Virus record (IMG/VR): IMGVR_UViG_3300025141_000858
Span: 1-22,263 of that record
Length of the DNA: 22,263 nt
Direction: 5' to 3' (one strand)
Source: a virus
Shown: piece by piece, positions 1 to 5,639 of the stretch
Numbering within the stretch: position 1 is the stretch's first letter
How the letters are laid out: every line of letters starts with the position of its first letter
The notes under the pieces: model-generated
What the model saw: only the letters and a program-made list of their open reading frames with translations
The model's database searches: none
Told to the model about the DNA's origin: nothing
Position numbers and translations under genes: made by a program

Positions 1-111
1 CAATGGATAGTTGATTTAATAAATGGAGATGTGGATGTAAGAGATGGTGGAGATATAGATGAATTAAGATTAGAATTTTATACATGGTTAGACAGTAAAG
101 GAGAAGAGTAA
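1..111 (+). CDS. 3' end of an unidentified acidic protein (partial)
   Basis: Frame 1 is open from the window edge and gives 36 residues, beginning QWIVDLINGD and ending TWLDSKGEE. The stop TAA overlaps the next ATG by one base (TAATG), the tight junction used elsewhere in this block. The visible part is acidic and has no recognisable domain. Its start lies outside the window, so family and length cannot be judged. A plus-strand early phage operon evidently continues to the left. Confidence 0.6.
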   Translation, partial: QWIVDLINGDVDVRDGGDIDELRLEFYTWLDSKGEE

Positions 112-542
112 TGAGTTGTGGAGAACCAACAAAGCACCCTGAATTATTTGAAACAGGAGTATATTATCAAGATAATTTTATAGACGGCAGGCCTGATTAT
201 CCCTCAGCATTATACACAGAGCCAGGATCTGATAGACGAATACGAATAGAATTTCACAAACCAAATAATATATATGATGATTACTATGCAGTTGTTATCT
301 TGTCTGATTCAGCTACTTCAAGACTAGCAGTTCGTATTCCTCAATCTATATTTAATGTGGTCTATCATTATGGATGGGTAGATAGAGACGAACCATGTGT
401 ATCATGTGGTCCCGAAGAAATATATATGGATGGAGAAATAACTGATGAAGAATTTGCAGAACGATATGGTAAGAACGGAGAAAGATTACCATATTGCAAA
501 AAGTGTAGAGAGTCAGATTGGTATAACGAAAAAGATAAATAA
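111..542 (+). CDS. Small protein with a four-cysteine zinc-ribbon-like motif
   Basis: The product is 143 aa. Two CxxC pairs are visible, C96-V-S-C99 and C129-K-K-C132, separated by 29 residues. That arrangement could bind one zinc ion as a ribbon or knuckle. The N-terminal 90 residues look like a mixed beta domain (IRIEFHK, YYAVVILSDS, LAVRIPQ). The start is supported by a GGAG/GAG-type site inside the preceding gene and the TAATG overlap. I do not recognise the family. Small zinc-ribbon proteins in phage early operons often bind nucleic acid or host polymerase, but that role is inference only. It is followed by a promoter-like gap, so it may end a transcription unit. Confidence 0.8.
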   Translation: MSCGEPTKHPELFETGVYYQDNFIDGRPDYPSALYTEPGSDRRIRIEFHKPNNIYDDYYAVVILSDSATSRLAVRIPQSIFNVVYHYGWVDRDEPCVSCGPEEIYMDGEITDEEFAERYGKNGERLPYCKKCRESDWYNEKDK

Positions 543-564
543 GATATAAAAATCTTGACTAATA

Positions 565-573
565 TGTTATAAT
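565..573 (+). promoter_or_regulatory. Candidate extended -10 promoter (TGTTATAAT)
   Basis: TGTTATAAT matches the bacterial extended -10 element TG-N-TATAAT exactly and sits in the 48-bp gap between two genes. Initiation about 7 bases downstream would fall close to the AAGGAG site at 579-584, giving a very short leader before the ATG at 591. A TTGACT at 555-560 is only 7 bp upstream, which is too close to be its -35 box. The call therefore rests on the extended -10 alone. AT-rich DNA yields such motifs by chance. Confidence 0.4.
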
Positions 574-590
574 ATATGAAGGAGAATTAA

Positions 591-965
591 ATGAAAGGGG
601 ATTATCGTGTACGATACTACGAGATCAAGACTCCTATTTGGTATGGTGGTCATAGGCAAATAGGATTAGCTCCAGGAAGAGTAGCAGGTGTTAACGAATT
701 AAGAGTTAACATAGCTTATCGAAGAAAGACAGGAGATTGTGAACTAGTATATCCTGATACTTATTCTATAAGTCCTCAATTCTATCATGAGTATGATGGT
801 GATTGGACAAGTAGATATGGTACCAAGTTAAAGTTATTTGTTATAGAAGACTTACAAGTCTATGTCCCATGGATATCTATGACAAGACAAATAATGTTTG
901 ATCACTTTGGTATAGATGAAGACCCTAAAAGATATAAACTCCGACAAATTAATAAACAAAGTTAA
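591..965 (+). CDS. Hypothetical 124-aa early protein
   Basis: The gene starts at an ATG preceded by AAGGAG with good spacing and encodes a basic 124-aa protein rich in aromatic residues (DYRVRYYEIKTPIWYGGHRQ near the N terminus). The sequence suggests a single compact mixed alpha/beta domain, with beta-prone stretches LRVNIAYRR and LKLFVIEDLQVYV and a helical, charged C terminus. There are no signal peptide, membrane segment or catalytic motifs that I recognise. Its place between a possible promoter and the SSB-like gene suggests a nucleic-acid-related or host-takeover role, but nothing in the sequence shows this. Confidence 0.75.
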   Translation: MKGDYRVRYYEIKTPIWYGGHRQIGLAPGRVAGVNELRVNIAYRRKTGDCELVYPDTYSISPQFYHEYDGDWTSRYGTKLKLFVIEDLQVYVPWISMTRQIMFDHFGIDEDPKRYKLRQINKQS

Positions 966-977
966 TAAAGGATTAAC

Positions 978-1571
978 ATGAATCAAATACCTGCGATTAT
1001 AAACACAAGCCCACCTGAACCTAAAGCTCCTGCTGCAGAAATGTCTGCTGATATGGTAGTAGAAAGCATTGTTCCTTCCAATAATTATGGAAAGGATCAG
1101 TTTGAAATTACTGCAAAGATAGAAGCTATAGACCAATTCTATTCTAAAAAGTATTGGATATTACAGAGTATGCCTGGAGCAAAAGACTTACAGCCTGGTC
1201 AAACTCAAACAGTTTCTTTAAGAAGAAGAAGGTTGCAACAAACTAGAGAAGGTGTAGTTAAAAAAGGTTACAATGATGAAGGAAGAATGTTAAATCATGA
1301 ATGGGATTGGGAAATAGTAGCATTTGGTGCTACTAATAATGAAGTTGCTGTGCCTACAGCACCTGCAACAAACACAATTGCACCTGTAACAACAAACGGA
1401 TCATCTAACGGAATGTCTACAAGTGATAGAATAGATAGAGCTGTAGCAGTTAAGTTAGCTGTAGCTAAATCAGACAAATCATTAAGAGAAATAGATCAAG
1501 AAGAGTTAGGTTGGATTAATGCTGTAACAGATGAGTTTGTTAAGATATTAAATAATGAGTTTGGAAAATAA
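978..1571 (+). CDS. Hypothetical 197-aa protein, possible ssDNA-binding-like protein
   Basis: The start ATG follows AAAGGA. Three parts are visible. The N terminus is Pro/Ala-rich (residues 1-25). A beta-rich basic domain follows (about 28-117: FEITAKIEAID, KKYWILQS, QTVSLRRRRLQQ, HEWDWEIVAFG). Then come a low-complexity Ala/Thr/Pro/Ser/Asn linker (about 118-148) and a helical acidic/basic C-terminal segment (149-197). A basic beta domain with a flexible linker next to replication genes is reminiscent of phage single-strand binding proteins. However, the usual acidic C-terminal tail is absent (it ends NNEFGK) and no OB-fold signature is certain. The SSB idea is an inference from layout and composition only. 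The stop lies inside the left arm of the structured element at 1570-1674. Confidence 0.7.
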   Translation: MNQIPAIINTSPPEPKAPAAEMSADMVVESIVPSNNYGKDQFEITAKIEAIDQFYSKKYWILQSMPGAKDLQPGQTQTVSLRRRRLQQTREGVVKKGYNDEGRMLNHEWDWEIVAFGATNNEVAVPTAPATNTIAPVTTNGSSNGMSTSDRIDRAVAVKLAVAKSDKSLREIDQEELGWINAVTDEFVKILNNEFGK

Positions 1572-1674
1572 TTTATTTATTTTTTCTACTCATTTATTTT
1601 ATCACAGATCCTCCCTTCCCCACTCAACTCCTTATCTGTGATTTATAAAATCGTAACAAAAAAATAAATAAATT
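1570..1674 (+). ncRNA. Nested hairpin with G-free, anti-Shine-Dalgarno-like loop
   Basis: A 16-bp perfect inverted repeat (1570-1585 AATTTATTTATTTTTT with 1659-1674) encloses a second hairpin. The inner stem is 9 bp perfect (1601-1609 ATCACAGAT with 1634-1642 ATCTGTGAT). It is extended by TTTAT/ATAAA (1593-1597 with 1645-1649) across a small internal loop. The 24-nt terminal loop 1610-1633 has no G and ends in CTCCTT, the complement of AAGGAG. The outer arm starts at the stop codon of the upstream gene. It could be a processed small RNA, a 5' leader structure controlling the gene at 1776, or a DNA element such as a replication origin. The upstream T-run might also terminate transcription weakly. 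Confidence 0.5.
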
Positions 1675-1675
1675 A

Positions 1676-1756
1676 GAGGAAGTGGTTAGTCTGCTTGGCT
1701 GTGGACTCCCTTACTAGACGAGAAACTAGTAAGTTTAACCAACCACTTCCTCGCCA
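1676..1756 (+). ncRNA. Three-way-junction, tRNA-like element ending in GCCA
   Basis: A 12-bp perfect stem (1676-1687 GAGGAAGTGGTT with 1741-1752 AACCACTTCCTC) closes two further hairpins. The first is 1688-1694 with 1701-1707, AGTCTGC/GTGGACT, seven pairs counting two G-U, with loop TTGGCT. The second is 1710-1717 with 1726-1733, CTTACTAG/CTAGTAAG, eight perfect pairs, with loop ACGAGAAA. The stem is followed at once by G then CCA (1753-1756), like a tRNA acceptor end, and the body is 78 nt. A T-arm and an anticodon loop with U33 are missing, so this is not a standard tRNA. UUGG in the first loop can pair with CCAA (1739-1742). The function is unknown; it may be a tRNA mimic, a cis-regulatory leader or an origin structure. 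Confidence 0.5.
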
Positions 1757-1775
1757 TATTAAAGGAGATAAATAT

Positions 1776-1982
1776 ATGGAAGAAAAAAATAGAGTTAGAG
1801 TTAGGATTAATATAAGTACTTCAGTTAAAGGAGTAAAAACTTATGATGCTACAATAGAATTAGTAGATGAATTTGTTAATCAAGAAGATGTTAAAAGATT
1901 AAAAGGAATTTGTTTACAAGAAGAAGATAGTTTAATTGCTGAACTAGACAAGAGATATCCTGCAGGAGGTGGACTTGAATGA
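1776..1982 (+). CDS. Hypothetical 68-aa protein
   Basis: The start chosen is the ATG at 1776, with AAAGGAG at 1761-1767 and good spacing. The frame stays open upstream to a TTG at 1695, but that stretch lies in the structured element and has no ribosome site, so it is not considered coding. The 68-aa product (MEEKNRVRVRINISTSVKGV...) has a basic beta-like N terminus and a helical C-terminal half ending RYPAGGGLE. The family is not recognised. It is the first gene after the structured non-coding gap and its stop overlaps the next start (ATGA). It could be regulated by the upstream RNA structure, but that is inference. Confidence 0.72.
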   Translation: MEEKNRVRVRINISTSVKGVKTYDATIELVDEFVNQEDVKRLKGICLQEEDSLIAELDKRYPAGGGLE

Positions 1983-2254
1983 GTGATTTAATATTGCATG
2001 AGCATTGTACTTGTACTACAGAAAACATGGATCAAATAAGAATGATCCATGAACAGAATGAACTTATATTAAAACTATATGATCAAATAGCTAGTGCTGA
2101 TATGAGATCACGATTAGCATTTGGAGAGGCAAAAGAAGCTAATGCAAAAATGCAAAAGTTAGTAGAGAAAAATAAGAAAGACTTTGAATTTCTTATGAAT
2201 TCTCCTAAGCAATTAAGTAAATTTAAAAATAAAACAGGAGGAATAGATGTCTAA
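1979..2254 (+). CDS. Hypothetical 91-aa helical protein
   Basis: The start overlaps the preceding stop by 4 bases and is preceded by AGGAGG inside the upstream gene. An N-terminal H-E-H-C-T-C cluster (residues 7-12) could bind metal. The rest looks mostly alpha-helical with heptad-like charged/hydrophobic spacing (MDQIRMIHEQNELILKLYDQ, then FGEAKEANAKMQKLVEKNKK), suggesting a coiled coil. There is no catalytic motif. It overlaps the following gene by 8 bases. It belongs to a run of three tiny genes between the structured RNA and the helicase-like ATPase. No function is claimed. Confidence 0.75.
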   Translation: MSDLILHEHCTCTTENMDQIRMIHEQNELILKLYDQIASADMRSRLAFGEAKEANAKMQKLVEKNKKDFEFLMNSPKQLSKFKNKTGGIDV

Positions 2255-2459
2255 TTATTATAAAGAAAGGTTACAACTAAGAGAAGATGAAGTAACAGAA
2301 AGAATAGATAGGTTAAAAGAAGATAGAAGGTCATTAATGAATGCTCATGATACAGAGCATCAATTGTTTGAAGATAGAATGCAAAGAACTGATACTGATA
2401 TAGCTATCTTTCAAAAAATACTAGAGGATTTAAGAAAGGAGATAAAGAAAAATGAGTAA
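2247..2459 (+). CDS. Hypothetical 70-aa coiled-coil protein
   Basis: The ATG is preceded by AGGAGG with ideal spacing. The product is almost wholly charged and helical (about residues 5-68, for example EDEVTERIDRLKEDRRSLMN and IFQKILEDLRKEIKKNE), a good coiled-coil candidate that probably oligomerises. It has no membrane segment or Cys. It overlaps the ATPase gene by 8 bases, so the two are translationally coupled. That coupling makes a partner or loader role for the ATPase conceivable, though this is not shown by the sequence. Confidence 0.75.
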   Translation: MSNYYKERLQLREDEVTERIDRLKEDRRSLMNAHDTEHQLFEDRMQRTDTDIAIFQKILEDLRKEIKKNE

Positions 2460-3708
2460 TATTAAAACAGATAAAGTTGGTAGTAAACTTTATTTAGAAT
2501 GGGAAAGAGAAGGAGTTGAAGCCGAAGTAAGCAGAGTACATGAAAGCAAGTCAGCACTCAATGCCCATGTTGTTATAAGTTATACTCCTAAAAGAGTTCA
2601 ACAGACAGGACAAGGACATCACTTGATTAAAAGATCCTGGAATTTATTTTCACAGCAATCTATTAATTCAGTAGTTAAAGCATTAGAAGCTAGAGATACA
2701 TTTGATATTAATTGGGAATCAATAATAGAACAACTTGTTGTTACTGTTGATTCTAATAGTTGGGAAGTATCTGATTCAGCAACCATAGGTAATGACCCTA
2801 TCATATACGAAGATCGTCATGTGTTATATCCATTCGTTAGAAAGAATCAAATCAATATGATATACGGATCAGCAGGTATAGGTAAATCTTATATGGCTGT
2901 AACAATAGCACTTTGTGTGCAGACAGGTATAGCACACAAAGGACTTCTTCCTGAGCAAGGTAATGTATTATACCTTGATTGGGAAAGTGAAAGAGATGAT
3001 CTTAATGAACGAACAGTAGCAGTTAAACAAGGATTCAAAGATGAATATCAAAATGAATATCTTGATCAAGCAGAGTTTGAATACAGGAAAGTTAGAGGCT
3101 CGTTAGATAAAGTACAAGATGAAATATCTGATGTTGTTTATAGTAACAATGTTAAATTAATTATAGTAGATAGTGTAGGTGGTGCATTGCAAGGTAACAT
3201 AAATGATGCTGATGCTATAGCAGAGTTCTCTGGTATACTTAGATCATACAACACATCTGTGTTAGCTCTTGATCATGTAGCTAAAGGTAATAACGACAAA
3301 CCTATTGGTAGTATTTACAAAGAAGCTTTTGCTAGAAACCTTTGGCGAATGTCAGGTGATCATCCTGTAGGTAGTGATGAAATGGAAATAGCTTTTGAAC
3401 ATACTAAAACTAATCATAAGAGAATGAATCCTGTAGCATTTGATGCTAAGTTTTATACAGATAGTACTTATGATATAACAAATAAATTTACTATAAAAAG
3501 TAAATTGATTGATGATAGTTCTCTTTTGAAACGAGATATAGAAGAAGTATTATACGAACAAATTTTATTAAATCCAGGTATGGATAGAAATAATTTAATT
3601 AATACTTTAAATAAATATCCTCAAACAGAAATAGATATAACATTAGAAACTTTATTAAGAACAAATAAAATTATGCAAGATAGTCACGGAGGTTATGGTA
3701 GCAAATGA
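2452..3708 (+). CDS. RepA-like AAA/RecA-fold replicative ATPase (putative helicase)
   Basis: This 418-aa protein is a P-loop ATPase of the RepA/RecA-like hexameric helicase group (AAA_25 type). The Walker A motif GSAGIGKS is at residues 139-146. It is followed by the family's NVLYLDWESE strand (171-180), the Walker B LIIVD at 236-240, and a sensor-like LALDHVAKG (271-279) with D274-H275. The first 110 residues form a separate N-terminal domain. The C-terminal about 60 residues (from SLLKRDIEEVLYEQI) look like a winged helix for DNA binding. Members such as plasmid RSF1010 RepA unwind DNA at origins. Here it lies just downstream of structured non-coding DNA and upstream of a resolvase, fitting phage replication or recombination. 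The start is supported by AGGAG and by overlap. Confidence 0.87.
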   Translation: MSNIKTDKVGSKLYLEWEREGVEAEVSRVHESKSALNAHVVISYTPKRVQQTGQGHHLIKRSWNLFSQQSINSVVKALEARDTFDINWESIIEQLVVTVDSNSWEVSDSATIGNDPIIYEDRHVLYPFVRKNQINMIYGSAGIGKSYMAVTIALCVQTGIAHKGLLPEQGNVLYLDWESERDDLNERTVAVKQGFKDEYQNEYLDQAEFEYRKVRGSLDKVQDEISDVVYSNNVKLIIVDSVGGALQGNINDADAIAEFSGILRSYNTSVLALDHVAKGNNDKPIGSIYKEAFARNLWRMSGDHPVGSDEMEIAFEHTKTNHKRMNPVAFDAKFYTDSTYDITNKFTIKSKLIDDSSLLKRDIEEVLYEQILLNPGMDRNNLINTLNKYPQTEIDITLETLLRTNKIMQDSHGGYGSK

Positions 3709-4031
3709 AACATTATTACGATCCAGGGGTAGATGATTGCCCCATACACGAAGACTCAGATGTGGAACATATGTATGAGCTACATATTAAATTTCCTATA
3801 GGATATGCATTTGATTTTCCTAGTTGGAAAGCAGCAGATAAAGCTTGTTTTGATTTAGTTAAGTTATTTGAATTGTTTATGGAAGAAGAAAAATATTCTA
3901 AAGATGGTGTTCTTATTGAGGCTAATCTTACTCATGTAGGAAGAGATGATAGAAAAATGTGTGGTAAAATTCTTAGAAAATTTCCTGATGATAAAGCTCG
4001 TACTAGAATAATGGATAAATGGTTAAAGTAA
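3705..4031 (+). CDS. Hypothetical 108-aa protein
   Basis: The start overlaps the ATPase stop by 4 bases (ATGA); a GGAGG lies somewhat far upstream, so coupling probably drives initiation. The product is compact mixed alpha/beta with Cys12, Cys48 and Cys85 and a charged C terminus ending MDKWLK. One half is beta-prone (YELHIKFPIGYAFDF), then helical (KAADKACFDLVKLFELFMEE). The family is not recognised. Its location between the helicase-like ATPase and the resolvase suggests a DNA-metabolism accessory, by position only. Confidence 0.75.
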   Translation: MKHYYDPGVDDCPIHEDSDVEHMYELHIKFPIGYAFDFPSWKAADKACFDLVKLFELFMEEEKYSKDGVLIEANLTHVGRDDRKMCGKILRKFPDDKARTRIMDKWLK

Positions 4032-4032
4032 T

Positions 4033-4371
4033 ATGGGTATTAGAAGAGGAAAAAGAAAAGATAGTTGGAATAATAATCAAGCTAGAAATCCTTACTCAAT
4101 TAAACCTTGGAAGGATGTAAGAAAAGATAAAATAATTAATTGTCCTACTAGTGATCCTATACTTGTATTAGTAGGAGCAATATTAAAAGGTGGGTACCTG
4201 GAAGAAGGCTCTGATTATTTTAGTGGTGTTTGCAAAACTTGCACAACAGATTATAATTATAAGTACTGTGGATCTTATTGGACAGATCTCGCAGGGGTAA
4301 ATTATTCTTATATTAAAAGAAAGGCAAGAGAATATGGAGGAGTCAGGAAAGGTAGTTATCATACTATATGA
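4033..4371 (+). CDS. Hypothetical 112-aa basic protein with possible zinc site
   Basis: It begins one base after the upstream stop with no clear ribosome site, so translational coupling is likely. The N terminus is strongly basic (MGIRRGKRKDSWNNNQARN). Cys37, C67-K-T-C70 and Cys79 could form a zinc knuckle, and the remainder is Tyr/Gly-rich. These features would fit a small nucleic-acid-binding protein, but no family is recognised. It overlaps the resolvase gene by 38 bases in another frame. Confidence 0.68.
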   Translation: MGIRRGKRKDSWNNNQARNPYSIKPWKDVRKDKIINCPTSDPILVLVGAILKGGYLEEGSDYFSGVCKTCTTDYNYKYCGSYWTDLAGVNYSYIKRKAREYGGVRKGSYHTI

Positions 4372-4753
4372 TATTCCACCTGCACAAGTAAGAGGTAACA
4401 CACGAGCACACTTTCAAACTTTAAATAGTATTCGCAGACAAAGAAAAGAAATGGCTATGTGGTTAACTAAAGATGCTATGCTAGAAGCAGGTGTAGATAA
4501 ATTAGATGGTAAGGTTCATGTTGAGTATATGTTTTATAATAACAGGGATGTCGATGTTGATAACTTAATCTTTGGAATGAAAGCTACATTAGATGGTATA
4601 GTTAATGCAGGACTTATACCAGACGATTCACCAGGCTATGTAAAAATTACAGGAGATTTTGAGAAATGCAAAAAAGGCGAACAAAAAACAGTAATCACAA
4701 TAAGCGAAATAAACAAATCGAAAAAGAAATCAGGCAAGCTCAGTTCCTTATAG
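4334..4753 (+). CDS. rusA: RusA-like Holliday junction resolvase
   Basis: The 139-aa product matches the length and core motif of RusA endodeoxyribonucleases. The signature is R71-D-V-D-V-D-N-L (D74 and D76 as the metal-binding pair), then the helix GMKATLDGIVNAG and D97/D98 followed by a valine strand. This corresponds to the D70/D72/D91 triad of E. coli RusA. These enzymes cut four-way junctions symmetrically and help resolve branched replication or recombination intermediates before packaging. The N-terminal strand VVIILYDIPPAQVRGN and the Arg/Lys-rich helix after it fit the family. The start has AAGG a little upstream and overlaps the preceding gene by 38 bases. Its 3' end is overlapped by a small membrane-protein gene. 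Confidence 0.88.
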   Translation: MEESGKVVIILYDIPPAQVRGNTRAHFQTLNSIRRQRKEMAMWLTKDAMLEAGVDKLDGKVHVEYMFYNNRDVDVDNLIFGMKATLDGIVNAGLIPDDSPGYVKITGDFEKCKKGEQKTVITISEINKSKKKSGKLSSL

Positions 4754-4800
4754 CACTTATAGTAATATTATCTACCTTAGTTTGTTTGCAGATTAAATAA
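4666..4800 (+). CDS. Overprinted 44-aa single-TM small membrane protein
   Basis: An ATG at 4666 preceded by AGGAG opens a 44-codon frame. It overlaps the last 88 bases of the resolvase gene in another frame and continues past it to TAA at 4798-4800. The product has a strongly basic N terminus (MQKRRTKNSNHNKRNKQ) followed by one hydrophobic segment (FLIALIVILSTLVCL, about residues 27-41). This is the pattern of a single-pass N-in membrane protein. It is the last frame before the convergent terminator. It could be a small holin-like or accessory membrane protein. It is short, and the overlap constrains its sequence, so chance is not excluded. Confidence 0.45.
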   Translation: MQKRRTKNSNHNKRNKQIEKEIRQAQFLIALIVILSTLVCLQIK

Positions 4801-4809
4801 ATTCTACTG

Positions 4810-4920
4810 AAGGGAAAATAGGGTATTCATAAAGGCCGTTTAAAATTTTCTAGTATAGTTTAGTACATAAAAAACTTTTAAGACCCCTTAAAATCGATGG
4901 TTTTTTAGGGTTTTTCCCTT
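4810..4920 (+). repeat. Long-range inverted repeat with conserved core (element A)
   Basis: Arms 4810-4818 AAGGGAAAA and 4912-4920 TTTTCCCTT are perfect 9-bp complements enclosing the whole convergent intergenic region. Inside is the core TAAAATTTTCTAGT at 4841-4854 followed by AGTTTAG at 4857-4863. The same core, with one base deleted, recurs at 6643-6664 inside another outer inverted repeat. The arms and core flank the terminator at 4869-4906. This may be a regulatory or RNA-processing element common to the two junctions. Confidence 0.5.
4869..4906. terminator. Bidirectional Rho-independent-like terminator between convergent operons
   Basis: Stem AAAAAAC (4869-4875) pairs with GTTTTTT (4900-4906). 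Inside it TTTTAAG (4876-4882) pairs with CTTAAAA (4887-4893) around loop ACCC. The T-run 4901-4906 serves plus-strand transcripts and the A-run 4869-4874 gives a U-run on minus-strand transcripts. It lies between the last plus-strand gene and the last minus-strand gene, as expected for a shared terminator. The stem is AT-rich, so its strength is uncertain. Confidence 0.65.
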
Positions 4921-4927
4921 TATAAAA

Positions 4928-5110
4928 CTAAATTTGACCTTTGATAGCATAAACTATTTGCCAAAGTTGTTTCATGATTTGGCTTCTTTCTTTGGTAGTT
5001 AACTTCTTATCCTTACCACTAGCTTCCACTATCTCTAGAAGTTTAATTACCTCGCCAATAACATGACCATATCTTTTGACCAAGTTGTATGCTTGCATGA
5101 GATTCTTCAT
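4928..5110 (-). CDS. Hypothetical 60-aa protein at the end of the late operon
   Basis: The start overlaps the nuclease stop (ATGA) and is preceded by GGAGG. The product is helical and basic (MKNLMQAYNLVKRYGHVIGE, then KKLTTKERSQIMKQLWQIVY). One amphipathic or weakly hydrophobic helix is present, but no clear membrane segment. The family is not recognised. As the last minus-strand gene before the terminator it is co-translated with the nuclease and might be a partner or inhibitor of it; that is inference from layout only. Confidence 0.7.
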   Translation of the reverse strand: MKNLMQAYNLVKRYGHVIGEVIKLLEIVEASGKDKKLTTKERSQIMKQLWQIVYAIKGQI

Positions 5111-5466
5111 CTCTTACCTCCATAATATTCTACAGCATGACCTTCTTTGACAAGCTGTTTGTTTACATTAATCCATTTGTCTTCTACTTTTTTAGATTCA
5201 AAAAGGATTTCTCCTAATACTCTACCATACTTTCCCTTGCCGTGGCTAAGTAATCTAGTAGGTCTATCTTTAATTAAGTCTTTAAACCTGGCCTTTGCCT
5301 GGAGACCACGATACTTTTCTTCTTTGTCACGAGTTCTAGATTCGGGAGTATTAATACCATACAATCTAATCCTAGCTTTGTGAAATATTTTAAATCCTAA
5401 ATCTATGGTGACATCACAAGTGTCACCATCTACTATGTAAGTTACTTCGCAATCATATGTAAACAT
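5107..5466 (-). CDS. Staphylococcal-nuclease-like (SNase/thermonuclease) endonuclease
   Basis: The 119-aa product has the SNase motifs in order: V-D13-G-D15-T (metal ligands), I-R34-L-Y-G-I-N39-T-P-E42 (catalytic Arg/Glu), and K-Y-G-R82-V-L (second catalytic Arg). N39 replaces the usual Asp40 ligand of the staphylococcal enzyme, a change I believe occurs in other homologues. SNase proteins are Ca-dependent nucleases that cut DNA and RNA. There is no signal peptide, so it acts in the host cytoplasm or within virions, plausibly in host DNA breakdown or nucleotide recycling. It starts with GGAGG and a TAATG overlap with a two-TM gene, and it overlaps the following gene by 4 bases. Confidence 0.88.
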   Translation of the reverse strand: MFTYDCEVTYIVDGDTCDVTIDLGFKIFHKARIRLYGINTPESRTRDKEEKYRGLQAKARFKDLIKDRPTRLLSHGKGKYGRVLGEILFESKKVEDKWINVNKQLVKEGHAVEYYGGKR

Positions 5467-5624
5467 TAATCTGCCTCCAATACTTTCATGCCTAATGCAA
5501 TCAAGCCACCTATAGTAGCTGTTGCCACTTCTACATACCCTACCTTTAGAGCATATACTGCTATAACTCCTAGTATAACTATAGCTAGGAATATTTGTGG
5601 TCTAATCTTTGCAATCCAATTCAT
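5466..5624 (-). CDS. 52-aa two-TM holin-like membrane protein
   Basis: A 52-codon frame starts at an ATG preceded by AAGGAGG with good spacing and ends by TAATG overlap with the nuclease start. Two hydrophobic stretches are visible: FLAIVILGVIAVYAL (about 12-26) and VATATIGGLIALGMKVL (about 33-49), joined by a short turn (KVGYVE). There is a basic N terminus (MNWIAKIRPQ). Size, topology and place in a lysis-type cassette suit a class II holin or related pore protein, but sequence alone does not prove it. An alternative is a generic small phage membrane protein. Confidence 0.7.
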   Translation of the reverse strand: MNWIAKIRPQIFLAIVILGVIAVYALKVGYVEVATATIGGLIALGMKVLEAD

Positions 5625-5639
5625 TGTGTCCTCCTTATA

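Noticed and set aside
555-573. Sigma70 -35/-10 pair TTGACT...TATAAT
   Set aside because: The spacing is 7 bp instead of about 17, so only the extended -10 is kept as a candidate.
1676-1756. Standard tRNA gene
   Set aside because: The acceptor-like stem and GCCA fit, but there is no T-arm with TTCRANY, no anticodon loop with U33 and the D-arm position is wrong, so it is called tRNA-like only.
1676-1756. Hammerhead ribozyme or purine riboswitch from the three-way junction and GAGAAAC
   Set aside because: The CUGANGA core is absent and the junction segments and loop sequences do not match either family.
1695-1775. Upstream extension of the 68-aa gene from a TTG
   Set aside because: It runs through the structured stem-loops without a ribosome site, while the ATG at 1776 has AAAGGAG.
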